The notes: generated by a model not told the origin, from the sequence alone. A DNA stretch of 64,000 bases from an uncultured Eubacteriales bacterium (GCA_905207235.1 CAJLKN010000010.1:10830-74829); one strand, 5' to 3'. Positions 31,644 through 42,093 are shown, counted from the first letter of the stretch. Numbers and translations are program-made.

Positions 31644-33056
31644 ATGGACGAAATTCAGAGTGAAATTCATGAGGAGTGCGGCGTATTCGGCGTATATTCT
31701 CAGGAAAACAGAAATGTGGCGTACACATGTTATTACGGTCTTTATGCTTTGCAGCACCGCGGACAGGAGAGCGCGGGCATAGCCGTATCTTACGCCGACA
31801 AAATCACTTATTACAAAGGAATGGGGCTCGTGCCCGATATTTTCTCGGGCGGCAACCTCGACAAACTTCCCGAAGGCGACATAGCCATAGGGCACGTTCG
31901 TTATTCCACGACGGGCGCCAGCCAGCTTCTCAACGCGCAGCCTGTAGTTTTTACGGGCAAGTGCGGCAAGATGGCGCTCGCGCACAACGGCAACCTCACA
32001 AACACCAGACAGCTCCGCGACGAAATGATAAAAAACAACGCCGTTTTCCAGACGACTATCGATTCCGAAGTAATGGCGGTCGTGATAAACAGTCTTTCGG
32101 AAGGAGATATTTTAGAGGGCGTAAAAAAGGCGTGCCCGAAGTTCAAGGGCTCGTATGCGCTCGTCATCATGACGACGGATAAACTCATAGCCGTGCGCGA
32201 CCCTTACGGCATAAGACCGCTCTGCATAGGCACGGCGGTTGACGACTACATAGTTGCCAGCGAAACGTGCGCGCTCGACGCGGTAGGCGCGAATTTCCTG
32301 CGCGACGTAAAGCCTGGCGAAATAGTCGTCATAGACAGCGCCGGCGTTCATTCTTATATGATGGAAAACCTGCCCGAAAAGAGCAGTATGTGCATATTCG
32401 AATACGTTTATTTCGCGCGCCACGACTCCATACTCGACGGTTGCAGCGTATATGAGGCGAGAAAGGAGGCGGGCAAACTTCTCGCCCGTTACTACCCCGT
32501 AGAAGCCGACCTCGTATCGGGCGTTCCCGATTCCGCCAACGTGGCGGCGCGCGGATATGCCGAAGAGAGCGGCATACCTTTCGTCGAGGCGCTCGCCAAG
32601 AACAGATACGTCGGCAGAACCTTCATTCAGCCCGACCAGAGGCAGAGGGAAAACAGCCTCAACGTCAAGATGAACGCGCTGCGTGCAAATATACGCGACA
32701 AACGCGTAATTATCATAGACGACTCCATAGTGCGCGGCACAACCATGCGCAAAATAATTAAAATGCTGCGCGACGCGGGCGCGGCGGAAGTTCATATCCG
32801 CATATGCTCGCCCATAATCAAGCATCCCTGCCACCTCGGCATTGATATACAGACGTACGGTCAGCTCATAGGCGCATATAAAAACGAAGATCAGATATGC
32901 GAAAGTCTCGGCGCGGACAGCGTCAGATATCTTACGGTAGATCAGCTGGTTGAAACCTGCAAAACGGCAAAGGTAGGGTTCTGCCTCGGCTGTTTCACAG
33001 GTCAGTATCCTTATCCGCTCGACGGTTATGAGGCGGACAAACTCAAACTCGAATAA
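31644..33056 (+). CDS. purF: Amidophosphoribosyltransferase
   Basis: 470 residues. It makes phosphoribosylamine from PRPP and glutamine, the first committed step. An 11-residue propeptide precedes Cys12 (EECGVFGVYS), the N-terminal nucleophile of the glutaminase domain, as in the B. subtilis-type enzyme. The PRTase domain has VIIIDDSIVRGTTMRKI as its PRPP loop. CLGCFTGQYPYPL near the end and the earlier Cys residues suit a [4Fe-4S] enzyme. CAGGAG lies 6 nt upstream of the ATG. Confidence 0.97.
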   Translation: MDEIQSEIHEECGVFGVYSQENRNVAYTCYYGLYALQHRGQESAGIAVSYADKITYYKGMGLVPDIFSGGNLDKLPEGDIAIGHVRYSTTGASQLLNAQPVVFTGKCGKMALAHNGNLTNTRQLRDEMIKNNAVFQTTIDSEVMAVVINSLSEGDILEGVKKACPKFKGSYALVIMTTDKLIAVRDPYGIRPLCIGTAVDDYIVASETCALDAVGANFLRDVKPGEIVVIDSAGVHSYMMENLPEKSSMCIFEYVYFARHDSILDGCSVYEARKEAGKLLARYYPVEADLVSGVPDSANVAARGYAEESGIPFVEALAKNRYVGRTFIQPDQRQRENSLNVKMNALRANIRDKRVIIIDDSIVRGTTMRKIIKMLRDAGAAEVHIRICSPIIKHPCHLGIDIQTYGQLIGAYKNEDQICESLGADSVRYLTVDQLVETCKTAKVGFCLGCFTGQYPYPLDGYEADKLKLE

Positions 33057-33074
33057 ATTACAGGAGAAAATATT

Positions 33075-34094
33075 ATGGCAATATCGTATAAAGACAGCGG
33101 CGTAGACGTAGAAAGGGGCTATGAAGCCGTAAAACTTATGCGCGACCACGTCAAATCGACGTATAACGAAAACGTTCTCGGCGACATAGGTTCGTTCGGC
33201 GGATTTTTCAGCATGCCCAAGGGCTATAAGGAACCCGTTCTCGTTTCGGGCACGGACGGAGTGGGCACAAAGCTCAAGTACGCATTCCTTTCGGGCAGGC
33301 ACGATACTATCGGTATCGACGCCGTGGCTATGTGCGTCAACGACATAGTCTGCCAGGGCGCAAAACCTCTCTTTTTCCTCGATTATTTCGCTACGGGCAA
33401 ACTTTCTCCCGAAGTCGTAGCAACCGTCGTTTCTGGCGTTGCCGAAGGCTGCCGCCAGTGCGGCGCGGCTTTAATCGGCGGCGAAACGGCAGAAATGCCC
33501 GGTTTTTACGCTGACGGCGAGTACGACATTGCAGGTTTTGCCGTAGGCGTCGTAGATAAGAAAAAAGTCATCAACGGCAAAAAGATAAAGTCGGGCGACG
33601 TGCTCATAGGCATCAAATCGAGCGGCGTTCACTCTAACGGCTATTCTCTCGTCCGCAAGCTCTGGGGCGAGAATTTGGAAGAGCTCGAAAAGTACGACGA
33701 GCGCCTCGGCGCAAAGCCCATCGATGTTCTCCTTACTCCGACAAGAATTTACGTGAATTCCATACTTGCACTCATTGAAAAGGTCAAAGTCAAGGGCATA
33801 GCTCATATAACGGGCGGCGGCTTTATCGAAAATATTCCACGCATTTTTCCCGAGGGAATTGGTTGCAGAATTAACACAAAGTCTTACGAAGTGCCCGCAA
33901 TATTCTCAATTATGCAGAAGAAAGCGGGAATTAAGAAGGAGCAGGCATACAACACCTTCAATATGGGCATAGGCATGGTCGTCTGCGTCGCAAAAAAGGA
34001 CGCCGAGGCGGCAATGGAACAGCTCCGCTCGACGGGCGAGGAGTGCTGCATAATAGGTAAGACCTGCAAGGGCAGCGGGGTGAAACTGGTTTGA
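33075..34094 (+). CDS. purM: Phosphoribosylformylglycinamidine cyclo-ligase (AIR synthetase)
   Basis: 339 residues. It closes the imidazole ring of AIR with ATP. Motifs include SYKDSGVDVERGYEAVKLM, GTDGVGTKLKYAF, GGETAEMPGFY and HITGGGFIENIPRI. Length is standard. CAGGAG lies before the ATG; the stop overlaps the purN start (TGATG). Confidence 0.97.
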   Translation: MAISYKDSGVDVERGYEAVKLMRDHVKSTYNENVLGDIGSFGGFFSMPKGYKEPVLVSGTDGVGTKLKYAFLSGRHDTIGIDAVAMCVNDIVCQGAKPLFFLDYFATGKLSPEVVATVVSGVAEGCRQCGAALIGGETAEMPGFYADGEYDIAGFAVGVVDKKKVINGKKIKSGDVLIGIKSSGVHSNGYSLVRKLWGENLEELEKYDERLGAKPIDVLLTPTRIYVNSILALIEKVKVKGIAHITGGGFIENIPRIFPEGIGCRINTKSYEVPAIFSIMQKKAGIKKEQAYNTFNMGIGMVVCVAKKDAEAAMEQLRSTGEECCIIGKTCKGSGVKLV

Positions 34095-34711
34095 TGAAGC
34101 GCATAGCGGTATTCGCCAGCGGCGGCGGAACCGATTTTCAGTCTATAATTGACGCAAACGAAAAGAAGCCTTTCTGCGAGATTGCCTGTCTCATAGCCTC
34201 CAAGGAGGGTATAGGCGCCATCGAGCGCGCGAAAAAGCACGGCATTCCTTCGGAAGTTTTTGCAAAAAAAGATTATCCCGACCTCGAGGAACTTTATAAA
34301 AAACTCGAATTCACGCTCAATATGCGGGGAGTTGATTATATAGTCCTCGCGGGCTGGCTTAAAATCATACCTCTGAGCTTTATAAAGTCGTTCGAGGACA
34401 GAATAATAAACATTCATCCCTCATTGATACCGTCATTCTGCGGAAGCGGCTATTACGGGTTGAAAGTTCATCAGGCTGTCATAGATTACGGCGCGAAAAT
34501 TTCGGGCTGCACGGTGCATTTCGTCAACGAAGTGCCCGACGGCGGCGCAATAATCGCGCAGAGGGCGGTGGAAGTTAAAGATGGCGACAGCGCGGAAAGC
34601 CTGCAGGCGAGAATTCTCGAAGTTGAGCACCAACTTCTTCCCTGGTGCGTAAAAAAGCTCTGCGAAGGTAAAATAAAAAAGACTGGTCGCTTTGTTTCAG
34701 TCAGTGACTGA
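34094..34711 (+). CDS. purN: Phosphoribosylglycinamide formyltransferase (GAR transformylase)
   Basis: 205 residues. It transfers formyl from 10-formyl-THF to GAR. AVFASGGGTDFQSIID binds the substrate phosphate; INIHPSLIPSFCGSGYYG holds the catalytic Asn-x-His, and CTVHFVNEVPDGGAIIAQ the catalytic Asp. ATG 34094 is used, within the purM stop. Length is standard. Confidence 0.96.
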   Translation: MKRIAVFASGGGTDFQSIIDANEKKPFCEIACLIASKEGIGAIERAKKHGIPSEVFAKKDYPDLEELYKKLEFTLNMRGVDYIVLAGWLKIIPLSFIKSFEDRIINIHPSLIPSFCGSGYYGLKVHQAVIDYGAKISGCTVHFVNEVPDGGAIIAQRAVEVKDGDSAESLQARILEVEHQLLPWCVKKLCEGKIKKTGRFVSVSD

Positions 34712-34735
34712 AAACAGATATTTTAAGGGGAGAAT

Positions 34736-35383
34736 ATGAAGACAAACAGGGTTACAGACGTGATTTTCGCGCTCGCTGTTTTTGCGGCGTTTATCACGTG
34801 TTTTGCGCTCATATATACAGCAGTTGAGTTGCTCAATTATACTACTTTTTATGAAATTGAAACAATTGAAACAGAAGAATTGGTACAGGAAGTAAATCTT
34901 GACGGATATTTTGAGTTGCAGTATCCTGTCGCAATATGTATTCTTACGGGTGGAATTGCGGGAACTGCAGGCGCTGTATCTGCAGTTATAGGTTATTCCG
35001 TTAAAAACAAAGTAGCTAAATGCGTTTTGTGCGGCGTTTCTTTTATTGCATTCATTGCATTTATAATTTTGTTTGTTGTTACGGATAGCATTTGGCTTGG
35101 AACTTATGGCGACAGGCTGAACCATGAAAGAATTTGGTATATATGGTTGAGTAGCGGAAAAAAACCTATTTTGCTTTCCGGTACCACCAATCAGCAATAT
35201 TTCACATTGTATTCGCTTGCAATGTCGTCGCTCGTAGCGCCGCTCGCAATGTTCTTTGTAATAGTATGCATTCTCGGTTACGCTCTTTTCTGCACGTTTT
35301 ATAAGAAAAAAGACAAAGCCGAACAGGTTGCAGAGAGCGGAAAAGCCGAAGAGGGCGAAAGTCAGAATACCGAAAATTTATAA
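34736..35383 (+). CDS. Unrecognised four-helix membrane protein inside the pur run
   Basis: 215 residues. Helices lie at about 8-30, 62-85, 92-115 and 162-190, with an external-looking loop at ~32-58 rich in Glu/Thr and a charged C-terminal tail (DKAEQVAESGKAEEGESQ). No family is recognised. It lies between purN and purH on the same strand with a GGGG-AG site upstream, so it should be co-transcribed. It is more AT-rich than the pur genes around it, which suggests a later insertion. A transporter role is possible but not supported by any motif. Confidence 0.7.
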   Translation: MKTNRVTDVIFALAVFAAFITCFALIYTAVELLNYTTFYEIETIETEELVQEVNLDGYFELQYPVAICILTGGIAGTAGAVSAVIGYSVKNKVAKCVLCGVSFIAFIAFIILFVVTDSIWLGTYGDRLNHERIWYIWLSSGKKPILLSGTTNQQYFTLYSLAMSSLVAPLAMFFVIVCILGYALFCTFYKKKDKAEQVAESGKAEEGESQNTENL

Positions 35384-35419
35384 AATTTATTTACTTGAAA
35401 ATAAAAGGAGTTTATCAGC

Positions 35420-37039
35420 ATGGAAATGAAGAAGAGAGCACTTGTCAGCGTTTCGGACAAAGCTGGCATAGTAGATTTCTGCAAGGGACTTGCAGAATGC
35501 GGTTTTGAAATTATCTCCACGGGCGGCACGGCAAAGGCGCTCAAAGAGGCGGGGCTTAAAGTTATCGGCATATCCGAGATAACGGGCTTCCCCGAGTGCC
35601 TCGACGGCAGAGTAAAAACTCTTCACCCCAACGTACACGCGGGGCTTCTCGCCATGCGCTCCAATCCCGAGCATATGAAACAGCTCGAAGAGCTCAACAT
35701 AAACACAATCGACGTAGTCTGCGTAAACCTTTATCCCTTCAAAGCAACGCTTGCAAAGGGTGCGGACTTTGCTGAATGCGTCGAAAATATCGATATCGGC
35801 GGTCCCACAATGATAAGGGCAGCCGCAAAGAACTATCAGGACGTGGCAGTTATAGTAGATCCCAAGGACTACGATAAAGTTCTTTCCGAACTGCGCGCGG
35901 GCGGAGTAACGCTCGAAACCAAGAAATATCTTCAATACAAGGTATTTGCGCATACGGCAGTTTACGACAGCCTTATTTCCAACTACCTTGCAAGCCAGCT
36001 CGGCATAACCTTCCCCGACAGCGTAACTTTCGCATACGAAAAGGCACAGGATATGCGCTACGGCGAAAATCCCCAGCAGCAGGCGGTATTCTATAACGAA
36101 GAATTCATCCGTCCCGGTTCGCTTTCCTCGGCTAAACAGCTCTGGGGCAAGGAACTTTCATATAATAATATCAACGACGCCAACGGCGCCCTCGAACTTT
36201 TAAAAGAGTTCGGCTCGACCCCCGCAGTCGTCGCGTGCAAGCACGCAAATCCATGCGGCGTAGGCACGGGAGAAAGCATTCACGAAGCATATCTTCGCGC
36301 GTACAATTCCGACCCCGTGTCCGTTTTCGGCGGCATTTTGGCTATAAACGGCGAAGTTGACGCCGCTACGGCAACCGAAATCAACAAAATTTTCATAGAA
36401 ATCGTAATGGCTCCTTCCTATTCCAAGGAAGCGCTTGAAATTCTCGAAGGCAAGAAAAATATCCGCCTTCTTCAAATAGAAAACATCTCCGCTCCCAGAG
36501 CGAAAGACGCATACGACATGAAAAAAGTCTATGGTGGTCTGCTCGTTCAGCAGTACGATAACACCCTCATTCACAACGAGGACGAAAGCCTTTTCTCCAA
36601 AAAGGCGACTGTTGAAGAAAAAGTACTCACTTCGGGCAAGACGAGAACAGTTTACGGGCTCGGCGTAGTTACCGACCGCGCTCCCACGGCCGACGAGATT
36701 GAGGCATTGAAATTTGCCTGGAAGGTCGTAAAGCACACAAAATCCAACGCCATTGTCATAGGTAAGCAGGGCAGAACTACGGGTATCGGCATGGGTCAGA
36801 CCAACCGTATCTGGGCGGCGCAGCAGGCTATTTCTCACGCAGGCGAAGAGGCAAAGGGATCTGTTATGGCATCCGATGCGTTCTTCCCCTTCCCCGATTG
36901 CGTGGAAGAGTGCGTAAAGGCGGGCATCACCGCAATCATTCAGCCGGGCGGCTCCATTCAGGACAAAGCCTCGGTAGAGGCTTGTAATGCTGCGGGCATT
37001 GCCATGGTTTTTGTAGGCGACAGACATTTCAAACACTGA
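35420..37039 (+). CDS. purH: Bifunctional AICAR transformylase / IMP cyclohydrolase
   Basis: 539 residues. The N-terminal MGS-like IMP cyclohydrolase (KRALVSVSDKAGIVDFCKGL; STGGTAKAL; RVKTLHPNVHAG) is followed by the AICAR formyltransferase domain (DMRYGENPQQQAVFY; CKHANPCGVG; ending ITAIIQPGGSIQDKASVEAC). It carries out the last two steps to IMP. It is a little longer than many PurH (~515). AAGGAG lies upstream of ATG 35420. Confidence 0.97.
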   Translation: MEMKKRALVSVSDKAGIVDFCKGLAECGFEIISTGGTAKALKEAGLKVIGISEITGFPECLDGRVKTLHPNVHAGLLAMRSNPEHMKQLEELNINTIDVVCVNLYPFKATLAKGADFAECVENIDIGGPTMIRAAAKNYQDVAVIVDPKDYDKVLSELRAGGVTLETKKYLQYKVFAHTAVYDSLISNYLASQLGITFPDSVTFAYEKAQDMRYGENPQQQAVFYNEEFIRPGSLSSAKQLWGKELSYNNINDANGALELLKEFGSTPAVVACKHANPCGVGTGESIHEAYLRAYNSDPVSVFGGILAINGEVDAATATEINKIFIEIVMAPSYSKEALEILEGKKNIRLLQIENISAPRAKDAYDMKKVYGGLLVQQYDNTLIHNEDESLFSKKATVEEKVLTSGKTRTVYGLGVVTDRAPTADEIEALKFAWKVVKHTKSNAIVIGKQGRTTGIGMGQTNRIWAAQQAISHAGEEAKGSVMASDAFFPFPDCVEECVKAGITAIIQPGGSIQDKASVEACNAAGIAMVFVGDRHFKH

Positions 37040-37062
37040 TAAATTTTATTTTGGAAGGATAA

Positions 37063-38343
37063 ATGAACGTACTCGTTATTGGCAACGGCGGCAGAGAGCA
37101 TGCAATTTTGCTCGCTTTGAAAAAGAGCCGCAGGGTTGATAAATTATACTGCATGAAGGGCAACGCGGGCACGGCGCAGATAGCTGAAAACGTCGACGTC
37201 GATTATATGGACGCCGAGGCGGTAAAAGCGTTCGCGCTTGCAAATCCCCAGATAGATTACTATGTCGTCGCTCCCGACGACCCCCTCGCCGCAGGTCTTG
37301 TGGACGAGCTGGAAGCTATAGGCAAACGCTGTTTCGGACCGCGAAAAAATGCTGCCGTCATAGAAGCCAGTAAGGCTTTCGCCAAAGACCTGATGAAAAA
37401 ATACGGCATCCCCACGGCGGAGAGCGCAACATTTTCCAACTACGGCGACGCGCTTGAATATATCCGTTCAAAGGGCGCGCCCATTGTGCTTAAAGCCGAC
37501 GGACTTGCCCTCGGTAAGGGCGTCCTTATTTGTAAGACGCTTAAAGAGGCGGAAGAAGGGCTTAAAGAGATAATGCTCGACAAGGCTTTCGGGCGCGCGG
37601 GCGAAAAAATAGTCATCGAAGAGTGTATGCAGGGACTTAAATACACCCCGGGCGAGGAGGTTTCCGTCCTCGCGTTCACCGACGGAAAGACCATCGTTCC
37701 CATGATCACATCGTGCGACCACAAGCGCGCGGGCGACGGCGATACCGGGCTCAACACGGGCGGAATGGGGACGTTCTCGCCCTGCCCTTTCTGGACAAAA
37801 GAGATAGCCGACGAAGTTTACAATAAAATAATGCTCCCGACGATGAACGCAATGAATGCCGAGGGCAGAACATTCAAAGGCTGCCTGTATTTCGGACTTA
37901 TGCGCACAGACAAGGGCATGAGAGTGGTCGAGTACAACGCGCGCTTCGGCGACCCCGAAACGCAGGTCGTTCTGCCCATGCTAAAAACCGATTTGATGGA
38001 TATTTTCGAAGCTGTTACCGACGGAAGACTTTCTGACGTCAAAATCGAATGGGAGGACGGCGCATGCGTTTGCGTAGTGCTCGCGAGCGGCGGCTATCCT
38101 CTGCATTATGCCAAGGGCAAGGAAATTACGATAGGCGATATCGGCGACTGTGTCCTCGTTCACGCGGGCACGGCGGTCAAAGACGGTAAGCTCGTTACAA
38201 ACGGCGGCAGAGTTTTGGACGTCGTTGCAAAGGGTGCAGACGTGGAAGAAGCGAGAAAAAAGGCTTACGCCGCAGTTTCCAATATCAGTTGGGAAGGCAT
38301 GCAGTACCGCAAGGATATAGGCATCAAGTACCGCGAAGGTTAA
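37063..38343 (+). CDS. purD: Phosphoribosylamine--glycine ligase (GAR synthetase)
   Basis: 426 residues, ATP-grasp family. NVLVIGNGGREHAILLALKK opens the protein; GLALGKGVLICKTLKEAEEG, EECMQGLKYTPGEEVSVLAF, GLNTGGMGTFSPCPF and VVEYNARFGDPETQVVLPML are diagnostic. It couples glycine to phosphoribosylamine. GGAAGG lies before the ATG. Confidence 0.97.
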   Translation: MNVLVIGNGGREHAILLALKKSRRVDKLYCMKGNAGTAQIAENVDVDYMDAEAVKAFALANPQIDYYVVAPDDPLAAGLVDELEAIGKRCFGPRKNAAVIEASKAFAKDLMKKYGIPTAESATFSNYGDALEYIRSKGAPIVLKADGLALGKGVLICKTLKEAEEGLKEIMLDKAFGRAGEKIVIEECMQGLKYTPGEEVSVLAFTDGKTIVPMITSCDHKRAGDGDTGLNTGGMGTFSPCPFWTKEIADEVYNKIMLPTMNAMNAEGRTFKGCLYFGLMRTDKGMRVVEYNARFGDPETQVVLPMLKTDLMDIFEAVTDGRLSDVKIEWEDGACVCVVLASGGYPLHYAKGKEITIGDIGDCVLVHAGTAVKDGKLVTNGGRVLDVVAKGADVEEARKKAYAAVSNISWEGMQYRKDIGIKYREG

Positions 38344-38346
38344 ATT

Positions 38347-41300
38347 ATGATATACAGAATTTTTGTTGAAAAAAAGGACAATTTACAGGCGAAAAAGGTC
38401 GCCGAGGACGTAAAAAACCTCCTCAAAATTAATGTTGAAGACGTGCGCCAGCTCATACGCTACGACGTTGAAAATATCAGCCGCGAGGAATTCGAAGCGG
38501 CAGTTCCCTGCGTCTTTTCCGAGCCTCCCGTAGATAACGTTTACCTCGAAGAGGTAAAATTCCCCGCAGATTACAGCGTGTTTGCCATTGCATACCTCAC
38601 GGGTCAGTACGACCAGCGAGCAGACAGCGCGGCGCAGTGCGTTCAGCTTCTCACGCAGAAGGAGCGCCCTTTGATCAAGTGTGCAAACGTCTATGCAGTC
38701 AAGGGCGTAAACGAAGAGCAGCTTTCCAAAATCAAAAAGCACCTCATAAACCCCGTCGAAAGCGAGGAAGTCTCCCTCGAAAAACCTTCATCTCTCGCAC
38801 ACGTTGCCGTGCGCGCAGAGGACGTAAAGGAAGTGGAAGGCTTTACCGATATGGACGACGAGGCCATTGCGGCATATCACGCAAAGATGGGACTGGCAAT
38901 GACGGTTGCCGACCTTATTTTCGTCCGCGACTATTTTAAGGGCGAAAAGCGCAACCCGACTGAAACCGAAATAAGGGTTATTGATACTTACTGGTCCGAC
39001 CATTGCCGTCATACCACGTTCGCGACGGAAATAAGCGACATAACCGTCCATTCGGACAACCCCCATATAAACGCCGCGCTTTCGCTCTATCGCAACCTGT
39101 TTGCGGAAATGTACGCAAACAGACCCGACAAATATCCCTGCCTTATGGATATAGCGACCATCGCGGTCAAAAAGCTCAAAAAGGAAGGGCTTTTGAACAA
39201 CCTCGACGAATCTGACGAAATCAACGCCTGCTCGATAAAGATCGATGCCGTGCTCGACGGCAAAAAGCAGAGCTATACTGTCATGTTCAAGAACGAAACG
39301 CATAACCACCCCACCGAAATAGAACCTTTCGGCGGAGCGGCAACCTGCCTCGGCGGCGCAATACGCGACCCTCTTTCGGGCAGAACTTACGTCATTCAGT
39401 CTATGCGCGTAACGGGCTGCGCAGACCCCACCGAAAGTCTGGATGCAACCTTAAAGGGCAAACTTCCCCAGAGAGTTATAACAAAGACGGCTGCGGCAGG
39501 TTTCTCGTCCTACGGCAACCAGATAGGTCTCGCGACAGGTCAGGTAGATGAAGTTTACCACAGCGGCTATAAGGCTAAGAGGCTTGAAACGGGCTATGTT
39601 GTCGGCGGCGCGGTTTCGGATATGATTTACCGCGCAAAGCCCTGCAAGGGTGATGTAATTATCCTTCTCGGCGGCGAAACGGGCAGAGACGGCTGCGGCG
39701 GCGCTACGGGTTCATCCAAGGCGCACGACGAAAAGTCCGTTCAGACCTGCGGAGCGGAAGTGCAGAAGGGTAACGCGCTCACCGAGCGCAAACTTCAGCG
39801 CCTTTTCCTCAACAAGGAAGTAACGCGCAAAATCAAAAAGTGTAACGACTTCGGCGCAGGCGGCGTATCCGTCGCCATTGGCGAACTCGCCGACGGACTT
39901 GTAATAGAACTTGACAAAGTTCCCAAAAAGTACGAAGGTCTTTCGGGTACGGAGCTTGCAATTTCCGAATCGCAGGAAAGAATGGCGGTAGTCGTCGATG
40001 CTTCCGACGTAGAGGAGTTCATTGCTCTCGCCGCGCAGGAAAATCTTTCGGCAACGCCCGTCGCAACCGTTACCGACGACAGAAGAATGAAAATGTACCA
40101 CCGCGGCAAGGTCATAGTGGATATTTCGAGGGACTTCCTCGATACCAACGGCGTAAAGCAGATAACTTCCGCGGAGATTAACGATAATGTAACCGACTTT
40201 TTCGCAGTTCCAGAAGTTGCAGATTTTTCCAAAGCGCTTTCAGACACGCTCTCGCGGCTTAACGTCTGCTCCAAGAAGGGGCTTTGCGAAATGTTTGACT
40301 CTACCATCGGCGCGCGTTCGGTGTATATGCCTTTCGGCGGAAAATATCAGCTCACTCCCGTAATTGCGATGGCGGCAAAGGTAGTCGGCGGCGAAACGGA
40401 CGACTGCACGGTTTCCGCATACGGTTACAGCCCCGACCTCATGTCGTCCTCGCCTTTCACGGGCGCAATTTACTCTATCGTAACCTCGGTTGCAAAGGTC
40501 GTTGCGGCAGGTGCGGACTATAAGGATATCCGCCTTACTTTACAGGAATTCTTTATGCGCTTGCGCGACGATAAAAAGAGATGGGGTGTTCCGCTTTCGG
40601 CACTCCTCGGCGCGCTGTATGCGCAGATTAATTTAGGACTGGGCGCAATCGGCGGCAAGGACTCGATGAGCGGCACTTTCGAGCACATCGACGTTCCGCC
40701 CACGCTCATATCTTTTGCTCTCGCACCCGCAAAGGCTTCCGCGCTCATCACAAACGTTCTCGAAAAGAAGGGCGTAAAGCTCTATCTTCTTCCCATGAAG
40801 AAGGATGAAAGTTTCGTGCCCGACTTTGAATATCTCAAAAAACTTTATACGGCGGTGCATGCCAACATCAAGTGCGGCAACATCGACTTTGCAACCGTGG
40901 TCGAAAACGGCGGCGCCGTTTCAGCGGTGGTAAAGAGCTGTCTCGGCAACGGTCTGGGCTTCGATTTCGACTGCGACGCAGCTCACCTTTTTGCAGAGCG
41001 CTACGGCGATATAATAGTTGCGTGCGACGATATAAAGACGCTCGGCGATATTGATTATGTCTGCCTCGGTCAGACGACGGAGAGCGGCTTTACCTGCTCG
41101 GGACAGAAGGTCAACGAGGCTCGCGCACTCAATTCCTACATTTCCAAGCTCGAAGGCGTGTTCCCCAGCGTAGCGCCCGCAGAGGGCATCGTGCCCGACT
41201 GTTCATATACGGGCGGTGCAAAATATACAAATATTGCCACAAAACTCGCCCGTCCCCGCGTGTTCATTCCCGCATTCCCCGGAACTAACTGCGAGCTCGA

Positions 41301-42048
41301 CACGGCAAGGGCTTTCCGTCTGGCAGGCGCAGAGCCCGAAATACTCGTCATCAAAAACCGCACTCCCGCGGATATCGAGGAGAGCGTTCAGGCTATAATA
41401 AAGGCTGTCGACAGGGCAAATATTATTGCATTCCCCGGCGGTTTCTCGGGCGGCGACGAACCGGACGGCTCGGGCAAGTTCATTGCAACTACATTCAAGA
41501 ACCCCGCAATAGCGGAGAGGGTTATGAAACTTCTCGACAGCCGCGACGGACTTATCCTCGGCATATGCAACGGTTTCCAGGCGCTCATAAAGCTCGGGCT
41601 TGTGCCTTACGGCAAGGTCAGCCCGCTCACCGAACAGTCGCCCACGCTCACCTACAACAACATATCCCGCCATGTTTCTACCATGGTGGGAATAAGGGTT
41701 GCGTCCAACCTCAGCCCCTGGCTGTCGGCTTGCAAGGTCGGCGAAGTTTATACCGTTCCCGTATCTCACGGCGAAGGCAAGATTGTCGCAAATGCGGCGG
41801 AGCTTGAAAAAATGCGCGCAGGCGGTCAGATTGCAACGCAGTACGTCGATCTCGACGGCACTCCCACGATGGTCAGCCCCTATAACCCCAACGGCAGCAC
41901 GTGGGCGATTGAGGGCATAACCTCGCCCGACGGCAGGGTGTTCGGCAAGATGGGACATTCCGAGCGCATAGGCGAAAACCTCTACAAAAACGTCCGCGGA
42001 AATTACGATATGAAGATTTTCGAAAGCGGCGTAAGATATTTCAGATAA
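38347..42048 (+). CDS. purL: Single-chain phosphoribosylformylglycinamidine synthase
   Basis: 1233 residues. The N-terminal and AIRS-like synthetase domains (KNETHNHPTEIEPFGGAATC; LGGETGRDGCGGATGSSKAH; GIGGKDSMSGTF-like AIGGKDSMSGTFEH) are fused to a C-terminal class I glutaminase (~960-1233) with LGICNGFQALIKLGL holding the nucleophilic Cys, and PVSHGEGKI. This is the large clostridial PurL form, so separate purQ and purS are not needed. It converts FGAR to FGAM. It is last in the pur run and followed by a strong terminator. Confidence 0.97.
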   Translation: MIYRIFVEKKDNLQAKKVAEDVKNLLKINVEDVRQLIRYDVENISREEFEAAVPCVFSEPPVDNVYLEEVKFPADYSVFAIAYLTGQYDQRADSAAQCVQLLTQKERPLIKCANVYAVKGVNEEQLSKIKKHLINPVESEEVSLEKPSSLAHVAVRAEDVKEVEGFTDMDDEAIAAYHAKMGLAMTVADLIFVRDYFKGEKRNPTETEIRVIDTYWSDHCRHTTFATEISDITVHSDNPHINAALSLYRNLFAEMYANRPDKYPCLMDIATIAVKKLKKEGLLNNLDESDEINACSIKIDAVLDGKKQSYTVMFKNETHNHPTEIEPFGGAATCLGGAIRDPLSGRTYVIQSMRVTGCADPTESLDATLKGKLPQRVITKTAAAGFSSYGNQIGLATGQVDEVYHSGYKAKRLETGYVVGGAVSDMIYRAKPCKGDVIILLGGETGRDGCGGATGSSKAHDEKSVQTCGAEVQKGNALTERKLQRLFLNKEVTRKIKKCNDFGAGGVSVAIGELADGLVIELDKVPKKYEGLSGTELAISESQERMAVVVDASDVEEFIALAAQENLSATPVATVTDDRRMKMYHRGKVIVDISRDFLDTNGVKQITSAEINDNVTDFFAVPEVADFSKALSDTLSRLNVCSKKGLCEMFDSTIGARSVYMPFGGKYQLTPVIAMAAKVVGGETDDCTVSAYGYSPDLMSSSPFTGAIYSIVTSVAKVVAAGADYKDIRLTLQEFFMRLRDDKKRWGVPLSALLGALYAQINLGLGAIGGKDSMSGTFEHIDVPPTLISFALAPAKASALITNVLEKKGVKLYLLPMKKDESFVPDFEYLKKLYTAVHANIKCGNIDFATVVENGGAVSAVVKSCLGNGLGFDFDCDAAHLFAERYGDIIVACDDIKTLGDIDYVCLGQTTESGFTCSGQKVNEARALNSYISKLEGVFPSVAPAEGIVPDCSYTGGAKYTNIATKLARPRVFIPAFPGTNCELDTARAFRLAGAEPEILVIKNRTPADIEESVQAIIKAVDRANIIAFPGGFSGGDEPDGSGKFIATTFKNPAIAERVMKLLDSRDGLILGICNGFQALIKLGLVPYGKVSPLTEQSPTLTYNNISRHVSTMVGIRVASNLSPWLSACKVGEVYTVPVSHGEGKIVANAAELEKMRAGGQIATQYVDLDGTPTMVSPYNPNGSTWAIEGITSPDGRVFGKMGHSERIGENLYKNVRGNYDMKIFESGVRYFR

Positions 42049-42054
42049 GTTTTT

Positions 42055-42093
42055 GAAAATGCGGGCATAAACGGCGTTTATGCCCGCATTTTC
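42055..42093 (+). terminator. Terminator of the pur run
   Basis: A 19-bp perfect stem (GAAAATGCGGGCATAAACG with its complement) around a single G, with GAAAA on the 5' side and TTTTC on the 3' side. Confidence 0.92.

Noticed and set aside
32112..33302. 396-codon open frame on the minus strand opposite purF
   Set aside because: Antisense shadow of an essential conserved enzyme; no independent signals.
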